A DNA stretch of 64,000 nt, from positions 5,300,118 through 5,364,117 of the forward strand of contig NZ_JAIFZO010000002.1 in assembly GCF_026341275.1 (NCBI RefSeq). The letters are read 5' to 3'. Source of the stretch: Streptomyces ortus. GTDB lineage: Bacteria > Actinomycetota > Actinomycetes > Streptomycetales > Streptomycetaceae. The notes under the pieces were generated by a model, which saw nothing but the letters and a program-made list of their open reading frames with translations, had not been told where the DNA came from and ran no database searches. The first letter of the stretch is position 1, and the number at the start of each line of letters is the position of its first letter. Position numbers and translations under genes: made by a program. Shown one piece after another: positions 45,602 to 55,191 of this stretch.

Positions 45602-47008
45602 ATGGAGCGGATGGAACGAACGAAAGAGGACGAAGCAGGGGAAAAGGGCCCGGAAGGGCGGCCTTCCCGTCCCGGCGGTGTGGCGAACCCCACGAGTGCC
45701 CCCGGGGCCGGGAAGACGGCCGACCGCGCCGCGCCGAGCCGCGCGATGAACTCGTTCAGCCCCGCCGACGAGGAGAAGTTCCGCGGCGTCCGCCGCATGA
45801 AGCTCACGGCGACCGGACTGCTGCTGTTCGTCGCCCTCGTCTACGTACTCGCCAAGTGGGCCGGGAACTCCGGCGCGGGCGCCTGGACGGGTTACGTGGC
45901 CGCCGCCGCCGAGGCCGGCATGGTCGGCGCGCTCGCGGACTGGTTCGCCGTCACGGCGCTGTTCCGGCGGCCGATGGGCCTGCCCATCCCGCACACCGCG
46001 ATCATCCCGACCAAGAAGGACCAGCTCGGCGTGTCGCTGGGCGAGTTCGTCGGCGAGAACTTCCTCTCCCAGGACGTCGTACGGCAGCGGCTGCGCGCCG
46101 TCGGCATCGGCAGCCGGCTCGGCACCTGGCTGGCCCGGCCCGAGCACGCCGACCGGGTGACCGACGAGCTGGCCACCGCGCTCAGGGGAGCCCTCGCGGT
46201 GCTCCGGGACTCCGACGTGCAGGCCGTCGTCGGCGAGGCCATCAACCGGCGGGCCGACGCCCAGGAGATCGCCCCCGGCATAGGGAAGACGCTGGAGAAG
46301 GTCGTCGCGGACGGCGGCCACCGGCGGGTCGTCGACCTGATCTGCGTACGCGCCCACGACTGGCTCGTCCTCCACAACGACCAGGTGATGGACGCCGTAC
46401 AGGGCGGCGCGCCCGGCTGGACCCCGCGGTTCGTCGACAAGCGGGTCGGTGAGCGCGTCTACAAGGAGCTGCTGCGTTTCGTCACCGAGATGCGTGACAT
46501 GCCCGCGCACCCGGCGCGCGGTGCCCTCGACCGCTTCCTCACCGACTTCGCCTCCGACCTGCAGTCCGACACCGACACCCGGGCGCGGGTGGAGAACCTC
46601 AAGCGCGAGGTCCTCGGCCGCGGCGAGGTCCAGGACCTGATCGCCTCCACGTGGTCCTCCGTACGGCGGATGATCGTGTCCGCGGCGGAGGACGAGCGCA
46701 GTGAGCTGCGGTTGCGTGTGCGGGCGTCGCTGCTGTCGCTGGGGACGCGGATGGCCACGGACGCGCGGCTGCAGAGCAAGGTCGACGGGTGGGTCGAGGG
46801 GGCGGCGGTGTACGTCGTGACGACGTACCGGGACGAGATCACCTCGCTCATCACCGAGACGGTCGCCGGGTGGGACGCGGAGCATACGTCTCGCAAGATC
46901 GAGGCGCACATCGGGCGGGACCTGCAGTTCATCCGGATCAACGGCACGGTTGTCGGCTCGCTGGCGGGCCTGCTGATTTATACGGTGTCCCGGGCGCTTG
47001 GGGCGTGA
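45602..47008 (+). CDS. DUF445 family membrane protein
   Basis: A 468-aa protein of the DUF445 family. A hydrophilic N-terminus is followed by a hydrophobic segment (MKLTATGLLLFVALVYVLAKWAG), the conserved EAGMVGALADWFAVTALFRRPMGLPIPHTAIIP, long helical regions and a final hydrophobic C-terminus (NGTVVGSLAGLLIYTVSRAL). Function unknown. The ATG at 45602 is a choice among several (TTG 45569, ATG 45611); no strong ribosome-binding site decides. Confidence 0.88.
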   Translation: MERMERTKEDEAGEKGPEGRPSRPGGVANPTSAPGAGKTADRAAPSRAMNSFSPADEEKFRGVRRMKLTATGLLLFVALVYVLAKWAGNSGAGAWTGYVAAAAEAGMVGALADWFAVTALFRRPMGLPIPHTAIIPTKKDQLGVSLGEFVGENFLSQDVVRQRLRAVGIGSRLGTWLARPEHADRVTDELATALRGALAVLRDSDVQAVVGEAINRRADAQEIAPGIGKTLEKVVADGGHRRVVDLICVRAHDWLVLHNDQVMDAVQGGAPGWTPRFVDKRVGERVYKELLRFVTEMRDMPAHPARGALDRFLTDFASDLQSDTDTRARVENLKREVLGRGEVQDLIASTWSSVRRMIVSAAEDERSELRLRVRASLLSLGTRMATDARLQSKVDGWVEGAAVYVVTTYRDEITSLITETVAGWDAEHTSRKIEAHIGRDLQFIRINGTVVGSLAGLLIYTVSRALGA

Positions 47009-47021
47009 GGCCCCTGAAAGC

Positions 47022-47101
47022 AAAAGATTGCGCCGTTCCCCGCGCCCCTGAGGGTGGGGGCGCAGCCCCTCCTAGGGGCGCGGGGAACGGCGCAATCTTT
47101 T
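47022..47101. terminator. 28-bp perfect inverted repeat built from two dispersed-repeat copies
   Basis: 47022-47049 pairs perfectly with 47074-47101 (24-nt loop). The arms begin AAAAGATTGCGCC and the right arm ends in TTTTT, so it should act as a strong intrinsic terminator after DUF445. A further inverted copy lies at 47128-47147. Confidence 0.88.
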
Positions 47102-47257
47102 TGCCTTGGGGGAGGGCGGAGCCCTTCAGGGGCGCGGGGAACGGCGCGATCAGCCCCCACCGGTCCGCAGCCCCCGCCCGGCCAGGGAAACGGCAGGTGA
47201 GAGCGCGGCGGATCGGGGAACTCGGGGTGTGTTCCCTGAGCCCACAGGAGGGGTGCC

Positions 47258-48730
47258 ATGGCCGTCACCGTCACCGATGCCGGTTCCGCGGAGACCGGAG
47301 CAGTCACCACCGCCGTGCCCGCCCGACTGGACCGGCTGCCCTGGTCACGCTGGCACTGGACCATCGTCATCGGCCTCGGCACGGTCTGGATCCTGGACGG
47401 CCTCGAAGTCACCGTGGTCGGCAACATCGCCGGCCGGCTCTCCGAGGAGGGCAGCGGACTGCCCATCTCGGCCGCGCAGGTCACCGGCATCGCCGCGGCC
47501 CTGTACGTGGCCGGAGCCTGCTCGGGCGCCCTGTTCTTCGGCCGGCTCACGGACAAGTTCGGCCGCCGCAAGCTGTTCATGGTCACCCTCGCCGTCTACC
47601 TCGCGGCCACCGCCATGACGGCGCTCTCCTTCTCCACCTGGTGGTTCCTCCTCTTCCGCTTCCTCACCGGCTTCGGCATCGGCGGCGAGTACGCGGCCAT
47701 CAACTCGGCGATCGACGAACTGATCCCCTCGAAGTACCGCGGACGCGTCGACCTGATCATCAACGGCAGCTTCTGGCTGGGCGCGATCGCCGGCTCCCTC
47801 CTGTCGATCGTCGCGCTGAACACCGACCTGTTCGCGATGAACGTCGGCTGGCGCCTCACCTTCGTCCTCGGCGTCGTCCTCGGCCTGGTGATCCTGCTCG
47901 TACGCCGCAACGTCCCCGAGAGCCCGCGATGGCTGTTCATCCACGGCAAGGGGGATGAGGCGGAACGCCTGGTCACCGAAGCGGAACGGCAGATCAAGGA
48001 GGAGACCGGCCGCGAACTCCCACCGCCCGCGGGTGAGATCACCATCCACCAGCGCAAGAGCATCGGCTTCGGCATGATCGCCCGCACGGTCTTCACGACG
48101 TACCGCAAGCGCGCCGTCCTCGGCCTGTCCCTCTTCATCGGGCAGGCGTTCCTCTACAACGCGATCACCTTCGGCTTCGGCGCGATCCTCACCAAGTTCT
48201 TCGACGTACCGACCGGCAGCACCGGTTACTACTTCGCCGTCATCGCGGTCGGCAACTTCATGGGCCCGCTGCTCCTCGGCAAGTTCTTCGACACCGTGGG
48301 CCGCCGGATCATGATCTCGTCCACGTATCTGCTCTCCGGCCTCCTGCTCTTCGGTACGGCCTGGCTCTTCGACCGGGGCTCGCTGACCGCGACCACCCTG
48401 ACCGCCTGCTGGTGCGTGGTCCTCTTCTTCGCCTCGGCGGGCGCGAGCAGCGCGTATCTGACGGTCTCCGAGATCTTCCCGATGGAGACCCGCGCGATGG
48501 CCATCGCCTTCTTCTACGCCGTCGGCACCGCGGCGGGCGGCATCAGCGGCCCGCTGATCTTCTCGGAGCTGACCAGCACGGGTGTCGTCGGCGACACGGT
48601 CCTCGCCTTCCAGATCGGCGCGGGCCTGATGTGCGCGGCGGGCCTGGTCGCGGCACTGCTCGCGGTGCGGGCGGAGGGCCGTTCCCTGGAGGACATCGCC
48701 AGTCCCCTGTCGACGGCGAAGGCTTCCTAG
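47258..48730 (+). CDS. MFS transporter (sugar/metabolite:H+ type)
   Basis: A 490-aa, 12-span major facilitator. Motifs are [17 protein letters not shown] in span 1, [13 protein letters not shown] in loop 2-3, [21 protein letters not shown] in span 4-5 and [11 protein letters not shown] at the end of the first half, the sugar-porter-like signature. The second half repeats the pattern with [11 protein letters not shown]. The substrate is not deducible. ATG at 47258 has CAGGAGGGG upstream. Confidence 0.93.
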   Translation: MAVTVTDAGSAETGAVTTAVPARLDRLPWSRWHWTIVIGLGTVWILDGLEVTVVGNIAGRLSEEGSGLPISAAQVTGIAAALYVAGACSGALFFGRLTDKFGRRKLFMVTLAVYLAATAMTALSFSTWWFLLFRFLTGFGIGGEYAAINSAIDELIPSKYRGRVDLIINGSFWLGAIAGSLLSIVALNTDLFAMNVGWRLTFVLGVVLGLVILLVRRNVPESPRWLFIHGKGDEAERLVTEAERQIKEETGRELPPPAGEITIHQRKSIGFGMIARTVFTTYRKRAVLGLSLFIGQAFLYNAITFGFGAILTKFFDVPTGSTGYYFAVIAVGNFMGPLLLGKFFDTVGRRIMISSTYLLSGLLLFGTAWLFDRGSLTATTLTACWCVVLFFASAGASSAYLTVSEIFPMETRAMAIAFFYAVGTAAGGISGPLIFSELTSTGVVGDTVLAFQIGAGLMCAAGLVAALLAVRAEGRSLEDIASPLSTAKAS

Positions 48731-48796
48731 GGCCCGCGGACCGGCCTGTGGACGGGGCCTGTGGACGGGGCCTGCGAACAGGGCCCAGCGAAAACT

Positions 48797-48810
48797 GAGT
48801 ACGCGTACTC
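48797..48810. promoter_or_regulatory. 14-bp perfect palindrome GAGTACGCGTACTC
   Basis: Perfect palindrome 38 nt before ATG 48848, resembling a TetR-family operator. It directly follows short GGCCTGTGGACGG tandem repeats. Confidence 0.45.
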
Positions 48811-48847
48811 TGTCGGTCCTGCGTACGACAGAGGGTCCTTTGTTCCC

Positions 48848-49360
48848 ATGACCGAGAAGCTGCTGGGCCCGCTGTCGAAGCGCCCCTGGACGGAACGCTG
48901 GCCGACCCGCCTGCTGGGTGCCGCCCTGTCCTCGGCGGCGTACCTCCTCTGCCTCCCATGGGATCTGCGCGACCATCCGGCGTCACCCGGTTCGACCACG
49001 GAGGCGACGCCGGTGACCGTCCTCCAAGTGACGGCCCTGGCCGTGCTGCTGCTCCTGCTGGCCGTCTACTTCGGCCACCGTGACGCCCTCGCCTGGCCCC
49101 TGCTGCTGGTGGCGGTGCCCCCGGCCGCGCTCATGTACCTCTCGTTCCACACGCACGGCGAGCCGCCCGAGCCGACGGGGGTGCCCGGTGCGCCAGGGTG
49201 GCCCTGGCAGCTGATCTGGGCGTCCGCCACCCTCGTCGTCGCCGCGGGCGTGCTCGTCGCCACGTCCGTGGGCCGTCGGCTCAGGGAGGCCCCGGAGGAG
49301 TCGCTGGACGGGCTGATGTTCGCCCGTCCACCCCAGTGCCGGCACCAGCAGCGGGCGTGA
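48848..49360 (+). CDS. Hypothetical membrane protein
   Basis: A 170-aa protein with about four hydrophobic spans (LGAALSSAAYLLCLPW, VLQVTALAVLLLLLAVYF, LLLVAVPPAALMYLSF, LIWASATLVVAAGVLVA). No known domain recognised. ATG at 48848. It converges with the downstream DUF2269-like gene; only 3 nt separate the two stops. A palindrome upstream may be its operator. Confidence 0.75.
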   Translation: MTEKLLGPLSKRPWTERWPTRLLGAALSSAAYLLCLPWDLRDHPASPGSTTEATPVTVLQVTALAVLLLLLAVYFGHRDALAWPLLLVAVPPAALMYLSFHTHGEPPEPTGVPGAPGWPWQLIWASATLVVAAGVLVATSVGRRLREAPEESLDGLMFARPPQCRHQQRA

Positions 49361-49363
49361 GCG

Positions 49364-49882
49364 TCAGGCGCCCGTCGTGGAACCGGGCCGCACGATCATG
49401 AGGATCGTGACGGTGGCCCAGAGCAGGTTGAAGATGCCGGTGAACATGGCGAGCCGCACGGTCAGCCGGGGGTCCACGGCGACCGCGGCGGACGCGGACG
49501 TCCCCGCCGCCCCGGACGTCCCAGCCGCCTCGCCCACCCCGGCTCCCACCGCTTCGATGATCTCCTCCTGACGCGGCAGCACCAGCGCCAGCAGGACGGC
49601 CGCCGCGATCCCGGTCAGGACCATCGAGACGATCAGCCAGGTGTCGTAGAGCACGCCCATGCTGAGAGCCGTGGCCATGCCGAGGACGGGAACGGCGATG
49701 CCCAGGGCCGCGTACACCCGGCAGATCCGGTGCAGCAGGCGCACGGTCTCCGTGGCCCGGGGGTTGTCCGGATCGGCGAGGGCCCGCCGGGCGCTGGGCG
49801 GGAACATGCTGGCCGCGACGGTGACGGGACCGACGGCGACGATCGCGACGAGGACATGGAGAACGAGGAGGAACTTGGTCAC
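49364..49882 (-). CDS. DUF2269-like integral membrane protein
   Basis: A 172-aa protein with four predicted spans. It starts TKFLLVLHVLVAIVAVGPVT, the usual DUF2269 N-terminus, followed by LLHRICRVYAALGIAVPVLG and a C-terminal FTGIFNLLWATVTILMIVRP. An Ala/Gly/Ser-rich insertion (AGTSGAAGTSASAAVAV) separates spans 3 and 4. GTG at 49882. Function unknown. Confidence 0.8.
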   Translation of the reverse strand: MTKFLLVLHVLVAIVAVGPVTVAASMFPPSARRALADPDNPRATETVRLLHRICRVYAALGIAVPVLGMATALSMGVLYDTWLIVSMVLTGIAAAVLLALVLPRQEEIIEAVGAGVGEAAGTSGAAGTSASAAVAVDPRLTVRLAMFTGIFNLLWATVTILMIVRPGSTTGA

Positions 49883-50045
49883 CAGGGGACGGTAGGCGGC
49901 GTACCGGATCTCCCAGAAGTGGCGCTGTCGCCAGCCTTCAACGGATTCTCGCCAGGCGGGTCGATCCTCTTCACGGTGGCGAACCGGGCTCGGAGAGCTG
50001 CCCCCAGGGACTGGCCAGAACCCGTTGCCTCCCTATGCTTTCGCC

Positions 50046-51047
50046 ATGCACACCGTGGCCGTACTGGCGCTCGACCAGGTCATCCCCTTCGATCTCTCCG
50101 CTCCGATCGACACCTTCAACTGGGCCCGGCTGCCCGACGGCCGCGCGCCCTACCGGATCAAGGTCTGCTCACCGGCCGAGGAGGTGAGCGCGGGGGCGTT
50201 CACCGTGCGGGCGCCGTACGGCCTTGAGGCGCTGGCCGAGGCGGACACGATCATCGTGCCCGGCACCACCGACCCGACCTCCCCGCTGCCGCCCGGGGTG
50301 GCCGAGGCCCTGCGCGCGGCAGCGGCGAACGGCACGCGCATCGCCTCGATCTGCGTCGGCGCGTTCATCTTCGCCGCCACCGGGCTGCTCGACGGCCGGC
50401 GGGCGACCACGCACTGGATCGCCGCCGCGGACCTGGCGGCCCTGCACCCGGCGGTGGAGGTCGACCCGAACGTCCTCTACGTCGACAACGGCCAGTTCCT
50501 CACCTCGGCGGGCGCCGCCGCGGCCATGGACATGTGCCTGCACATGATCCGCAAGGACTACGGCTCGGCCGTCGCCGCCCACGCGGCCCGGATGTCCGTC
50601 ATGCCGCTCGAACGGGAGGGCGGGCAGGCCCAGTTCATCGTCCACACCCAGCCTCCGGCCCCGGCGGGCACGACGATGGAACCCCTGCTGAACTGGCTGG
50701 AGGAGAACGCCGGCCGCGATCTGACGCTGGACGACATCGCCGCCCGGGCCGGCACCAGCGCCCGTACGCTCAACCGCCGTTTCCGCGAGCAGACCGGCAC
50801 GACACCGCTGCAGTGGCTGCACCGGGCACGGGTGCGCAGGGCCCAGCACCTCCTGGAGAACACGTCCCATCCCGTCGAACGGATCGCGGTGCAGGCGGGG
50901 TTCGGTTCGCCGACCGCCTTCCGGGACCGGTTCAAGCGGGTGGTGGGGACGAGCCCGCAGGCGTACCGGAGGGCGTTCCGGGGAGCGCCGGAGGGCACGG
51001 ACACCGACTTCGCCCGTCCGTCGCACCCGACGGTCGCGACCGGCTGA
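50046..51047 (+). CDS. GlxA-type AraC regulator with DJ-1/PfpI domain
   Basis: A 333-aa regulator. The N-terminal DJ-1/PfpI-like amidotransferase domain (VAVLALDQVIPFDLSAPIDTF, then ASICVGAFIFAATGLLDGRRATTHW) keeps the nucleophile-elbow Cys but is presumed non-catalytic in this family. The C-terminal AraC domain has two helix-turn-helix motifs (LDDIAARAGTSARTLNRRFR, VERIAVQAGFGSPTAFRDRF). ATG 50046 is chosen over an upstream TTG. It probably controls the divergent or neighbouring membrane gene. Confidence 0.92.
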   Translation: MHTVAVLALDQVIPFDLSAPIDTFNWARLPDGRAPYRIKVCSPAEEVSAGAFTVRAPYGLEALAEADTIIVPGTTDPTSPLPPGVAEALRAAAANGTRIASICVGAFIFAATGLLDGRRATTHWIAAADLAALHPAVEVDPNVLYVDNGQFLTSAGAAAAMDMCLHMIRKDYGSAVAAHAARMSVMPLEREGGQAQFIVHTQPPAPAGTTMEPLLNWLEENAGRDLTLDDIAARAGTSARTLNRRFREQTGTTPLQWLHRARVRRAQHLLENTSHPVERIAVQAGFGSPTAFRDRFKRVVGTSPQAYRRAFRGAPEGTDTDFARPSHPTVATG

Positions 51048-51109
51048 GCGGGCTGCGGCCCGGCCTGGCACTCGGCGCCGAGGGAAAGGTGGCCGCCGTC
51101 TGCCGCGGC

Positions 51110-51835
51110 TCACTGCCGCGCGTCGGCCAGCCAGTTACGCCAGACACGGCCGCTGTTGGGCACCTCGGGCCGGTCGAGCAGCCACAGCACGTACCCGGCG
51201 TGCAACTGCGCCCAGGGGTTCTCCGAGCGCCGGGCCGCCTCCAGCCGGACGCGCAGCGGAGGCCCGTCGACGACCCGGGCGATACGCACGTACTCGCGGT
51301 CCTTGCAGCGGTAGGCGCGCCGCACGACGATCTCCACCAGGTCGATCAGCTTGGTCCGGGCCACCGGATCCCGCCCGACGGAGTCCACGGCCAGCTCCCG
51401 GATGAGCTTCTCCTTCGTCCCCCACTCCTTGGCGGCGAGGGTCCACTCGTCCGGATACCGGGCCTCCCACTCCAGGAAGAGCAGGGCGTAGGGCAGTCCC
51501 GGCCACTCGGCGATGTCCTCGTGATCGAGGCTGTGCCACACCCCGTCGGGCAGCGAACGGGCCCCGGCGCGCAGGCGTTCCTCCCACGCCGACCGCAGAG
51601 CGGGAACCTCGTACGGATCCTCCACCCCCTCTTCCTGCAGCGACATCAACGTCGTGTTGAAGCGCGCCACAGCCTCCGCCGTCGCCTTCTGGGCGGACGC
51701 CAGGTGATCGAGTGCGACGGCCCGCTCGGCCGGATTCTTCGAGATCAGTCCGTACGCCCAGGCCAGCCGCTCGTCCCACGCCAGGGCGTCGTCCCTGTCC
51801 GCCCGGCGCCCTTTCTCATGCCCCATGTGCCCCAT
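51110..51835 (-). CDS. Conserved hypothetical protein
   Basis: A 241-aa soluble protein rich in Trp, Glu and Arg (YALLFLEWEARYPDEWTLAA, DLVEIVVRRAYRCKDREYVR). Helical character; no recognised domain. Several Met starts cluster (51847, 51835, 51826) in a MICPMGHMGHEKG stretch, and no clear ribosome-binding site selects one. It converges with the AraC-type gene and is divergent from the ricin-lectin gene. Confidence 0.7.
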   Translation of the reverse strand: MGHMGHEKGRRADRDDALAWDERLAWAYGLISKNPAERAVALDHLASAQKATAEAVARFNTTLMSLQEEGVEDPYEVPALRSAWEERLRAGARSLPDGVWHSLDHEDIAEWPGLPYALLFLEWEARYPDEWTLAAKEWGTKEKLIRELAVDSVGRDPVARTKLIDLVEIVVRRAYRCKDREYVRIARVVDGPPLRVRLEAARRSENPWAQLHAGYVLWLLDRPEVPNSGRVWRNWLADARQ

Positions 51836-52017
51836 GGGACAGATCATCCCCGAGCGGACCGGGCACCACCCCTCCGGGCGCGGGTAGCGGTAGGAAACGC
51901 AAGGGGAAGGGGCCGGATCCGCGGCGGACCACGGGCAGCCCGTCCCTGCCCCTTCGGGCATCGTCCCTGCCCCGGAGCTTCCTGAACAGGCACCGGCGAT
52001 ACGTATAGCGTCCGAGA

Positions 52018-53436
52018 GTGAGCCTTTGGACTTCCCTCGAACCCGCCTCCGCGACCGTGGACCCGGGTGGCAGTACGACAGTGCGGCTGCGTCTTCGCAA
52101 CACGGGTGACGTCGTCGACGAATACCGCTTCGAGGCGGTCGGAGGCCTGGCGCCCTGGACGGTTGTCGAACCGCAGACGCTGCGGCTGTATCCGGGTACG
52201 ACGGGTTCGGTGGACGTGACGTTCGCGCCGCCGCGCACACCCGATGCGACGGCGGGCCCGAATCCGTACGCGATACGCATCACGCCGACCGAGCACCCCG
52301 AGGCGACCACCGTCCCCGAGGGCAACCTCACCATCACCCCGTTCACGGAGATACGGGCGGAGCTGGTGCCGCCGACCGTGAAGGGCCGCTTCCGCGGACG
52401 CCCCAAGCTGGCCGTGGACAACCTGGGCAATACGAAACTGACGGCGTCGGTGAGCGGCAGCGACAACGGCGACCAGCTGTCGTACGACATCCACCCGTCG
52501 AACGTACAGATCGAGCCGGGCCGTGCGGCGTTCGTGAAGACGACGCTCAAGCCCCGCCAGATCAGCTGGTTCGGATCGAAGGAGTCCCGCCCCTACACAC
52601 TCGCCGTGCAGCGGTCCGGCGTGGGCCCGCTGGACGTCGAAGGCACGTACATCCAGAAAAGCTTCCTGCCGCGCTGGCTCGCCACCTTCCTCGGCATCTT
52701 CATGGCACTCGCGATCACCTTCGTGATGCTGTGGATCGCCTACAAGCCCAACGTCCGCAGCACCGCCACGGAGAAGCTCCAGGAGGCCGGCGTCAGCACG
52801 CTGGCTCCTTCCCCCTCACCGACCCCCGAGGCGCCGAAGGCCCCGTCCGCGGAGGCGGATCCCAGCGCGCCGGCCGCGCAGAATTCCGACGGCGCGGGCG
52901 GCGGAGGCGGGCCTGCGGCGAAGCCCACGAAGACGGCGGCGCCCAAGGGCGTGGTGCCCGCCAGGAACGTCCTCCTGCGGAACACCGCCACCAAGAGGTG
53001 CGCCGACATCCCGGGCAAGGGCAAGGGCAAGAGGGACGGCCGGGTACAGCAGTTCACGTGCGACGAGGCCGCCGACGACAACCAGCTCTGGGACCTTGAG
53101 GTGCGCTACCCGAAGCTCGGCCCCGGCGGCGCCGCCCTCTTCCAGATCCGCAACGTCAAGGACCAGTTCTGCATGGACCTGCCGGGCGTCGGCCCCCAGC
53201 CCATCCACGCGGCGATCTCCGAGGCCGACTGCGTCGGCACGACGGACAACAACCAGCTCTGGTGGGCCGACAAACAGGACAACGGCTCGTACTGGATCCG
53301 CAACTTCGCCAGCAACCACATGTGCCTGGAGGTGGGCGGAAACCGAGACAACACCGACGAGGTACGCCTCCTGCTCTTCACGTGCACCAACACGGACGAC
53401 CAGGAGTGGCAGATCATCCACCCGTCAAAGAGCTGA
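52018..53436 (+). CDS. Membrane protein with Ig-like domains and C-terminal ricin-type lectin
   Basis: A 472-aa protein in three parts. Residues 1-215 are two immunoglobulin-like beta domains (SLWTSLEPASATVDPGGSTT; TEIRAELVPPTVKGRFRGRP). A membrane span (FLGIFMALAITFVMLWIAY) is at about 225-245. A Pro/Ala/Gly linker leads to a ricin B-like beta-trefoil (about 325-470) with CADIPGKGKG, CMDLPGVG, CLEVGGNRDN and NNQLW/DQEW repeats. No signal peptide, so the Ig-like part should be cytoplasmic and the lectin external. GTG 52018 may be leaderless (TATAGC upstream). Role unknown; carbohydrate binding is likely. Confidence 0.82.
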   Translation: MSLWTSLEPASATVDPGGSTTVRLRLRNTGDVVDEYRFEAVGGLAPWTVVEPQTLRLYPGTTGSVDVTFAPPRTPDATAGPNPYAIRITPTEHPEATTVPEGNLTITPFTEIRAELVPPTVKGRFRGRPKLAVDNLGNTKLTASVSGSDNGDQLSYDIHPSNVQIEPGRAAFVKTTLKPRQISWFGSKESRPYTLAVQRSGVGPLDVEGTYIQKSFLPRWLATFLGIFMALAITFVMLWIAYKPNVRSTATEKLQEAGVSTLAPSPSPTPEAPKAPSAEADPSAPAAQNSDGAGGGGGPAAKPTKTAAPKGVVPARNVLLRNTATKRCADIPGKGKGKRDGRVQQFTCDEAADDNQLWDLEVRYPKLGPGGAALFQIRNVKDQFCMDLPGVGPQPIHAAISEADCVGTTDNNQLWWADKQDNGSYWIRNFASNHMCLEVGGNRDNTDEVRLLLFTCTNTDDQEWQIIHPSKS

Positions 53437-53629
53437 GCGGCTTCCGGCGACCGCCCCACCCGACGAGCACTCCCTCCCACTGTCCGGCAGCCGCTGAGCG
53501 GACCGGGCGTGCCCGCGAGGACCCCCGCGCCCCGAAAACCCGCCCCACAGCCCAACCCCCCACCCCCACGACACTGCCAAGAAGCGCGCGGCCCACCCCG
53601 AACCGCCGCACCACTCACCGGCGCGGGGC

Positions 53630-53983
53630 TCAGCGACTGGCAGACAAAGACGCCGCCGCGCTCTGCTCCCTCACCGCAGCCAACCGCCGCTGATACAGCG
53701 GGCCGGCAGCGAAGGCCCCTCGGTCCTCACTCGGAGTGGACAACTCCATGAGGTGATGGGCGACGGCCTTGAGATGCGCGGACCAGGCCAACACATGCTG
53801 CTGAGCGGTCCGCCCACATTCCTGCGGCTCACCGGGAAGACACAACGGAAGCGGGGGCCCCAACTTGTTCGCCGCATGCCGAACGTAACGCGCGACCGCG
53901 GCCCACTCGTCATCGGTCCGCTGCACGGCGTTGTTGACGCCCTCCGCACCCCACGCCCCGAAGTCGTCCCCATGATCGTCCAT
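53630..53983 (-). CDS. Hypothetical protein
   Basis: A 117-aa helical protein (EWAAVARYVRHAANKLGPPL, QHVLAWSAHLKAVAHHLMEL). The ATG at 53983 has GAGGAG 6 nt upstream, which supports it as real. No known domain. It opens the accessory stretch of small genes on the minus strand; the 190 nt after the ricin-lectin gene hold nothing else recognisable. Confidence 0.6.
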   Translation of the reverse strand: MDDHGDDFGAWGAEGVNNAVQRTDDEWAAVARYVRHAANKLGPPLPLCLPGEPQECGRTAQQHVLAWSAHLKAVAHHLMELSTPSEDRGAFAAGPLYQRRLAAVREQSAAASLSASR

Positions 53984-54121
53984 GCGCGCGCTCCTCACCA
54001 TCGCAGCGGATCAAGCCGGTACGCCGAGCGTAGCCGCGCTGTCCGCTTCGGCGGGGTTGCTGCGTTTCCGGTCGACGGCACCGCACAGGCCGCGGGCCGC
54101 GACGCCTTTCGCGACAGGTCG

Positions 54122-54412
54122 TTACGCTGCCGGGCCGTCGCCGACCTGAGGTTCGTTGACCCAATCCTGGGCTGCTGTGAGGTCGAGGGCGGTGCCGACC
54201 GGCTCGTACGCGAACCCGTTCCACTCCTCCAGAACGCGCGGCTCGTCGGGCCGGAGATGACCGGCACCGCCGTGCGTCGGCCGATGGCGCCGGTTGATAT
54301 CCATCGGCGGGCGCCGCCGCTTGTCGTATGCGGCGAACGGACTGTCGGCGTCCACGTATGGGACGGCGCGCGACGGCTGGTTCGACGGTCCGGGTCGGCT
54401 GTGCTTGCCCAT
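54122..54412 (-). CDS. Small hypothetical protein
   Basis: A 96-aa Pro/Arg-rich protein with a short conserved-looking core HLRPDEPRVLEEWNGFAYEPVG. This resembles small Streptomyces proteins of the DUF6087 kind, which often sit beside whiJ-type genes; the family call is tentative. ATG at 54412 with CCGAGG just upstream. Confidence 0.5.
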   Translation of the reverse strand: MGKHSRPGPSNQPSRAVPYVDADSPFAAYDKRRRPPMDINRRHRPTHGGAGHLRPDEPRVLEEWNGFAYEPVGTALDLTAAQDWVNEPQVGDGPAA

Positions 54413-54497
54413 ACCTCGGTCCTCTCAGGCCGCGATCGTGGTCGCCGGGGCGCGGCTAGGCCCTTCGCCCCGGTCCGTACGTCGTCGACCGCAGTCG

Positions 54498-55034
54498 CTA
54501 ATCCGCGCTAGCACGAGTCGGCGGCACCACATCACGTCGAGCGGGCTCACCGCTGATCCCCAGATTCCGCCGAGCATTGCTGTGAAAGTTGTTGAGCGCG
54601 ACCAACCACGCATTGGCGCGCTCGCGCCATACGTCCTCGGTGATCTCTTCCACGCCACGAGCCGGCCGCTCCAACTGCCACAACCGCTCATTGAGATCGT
54701 GTGCAGCTTGTACGGTCCCCGCGTCCCCTAGAAGGATCACCTGCTCAAAGGCGTGTGACCGATCGCCCTCGGCGGCCTTCATCTCGGCTAGTAGCGGCTC
54801 CCGAGCTGCTGGATCGCCACCGTCCCACTGCAGACCAAATATCTGCTGGGTGCATCGGTTGACGTGCTTTACGGCGGCCACGTAGGCGACGTACGAGTCG
54901 AGGCGATGCGCATCCCATCGCACGCGAAGGTCCCGCGCGAACCGATCGCGCTCGGTCAGCCGCGTAGTGAAGTAGGACCCCGCGGCACCCGCCAGAACAG
55001 CCCCCACTGTGACCAGTTGCTCAGCAAGCGCCAC
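54498..55034 (-). CDS. Hypothetical protein with N-terminal membrane segment
   Basis: A 178-aa protein with an N-terminal hydrophobic helix (AEQLVTVGAVLAGAAGSYFT) followed by a long charged helical domain (TERDRFARDLRVRWDAHRLD, FEQVILLGDAGTVQAAHDLN). This layout is common in actinobacterial hypothetical proteins near mobile or regulatory islands. GTG at 55034. No function assigned. Confidence 0.65.
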   Translation of the reverse strand: MALAEQLVTVGAVLAGAAGSYFTTRLTERDRFARDLRVRWDAHRLDSYVAYVAAVKHVNRCTQQIFGLQWDGGDPAAREPLLAEMKAAEGDRSHAFEQVILLGDAGTVQAAHDLNERLWQLERPARGVEEITEDVWRERANAWLVALNNFHSNARRNLGISGEPARRDVVPPTRASAD

Positions 55035-55191
55035 GTTGTCCCCTGGTACCTATCGGCTCGGCCATCAACCGGTAACGGTCCGAGGCGCTTGACGCCGACG
55101 CTGGTAGGCCATGGACCTATCGCGTATCCGCCTGGCCTCTGGAATATCGTGCGCCAGGATATCCCTCGGCCAGAATGCCTCAGAGGTAGCC

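Noticed and set aside
44090-47023. A 977-codon open frame on the minus strand
   Set aside because: The part beyond 45412 is antisense to the DUF445 gene. The real gene starts at ATG 45412 with a signal peptide and ribosome-binding site.
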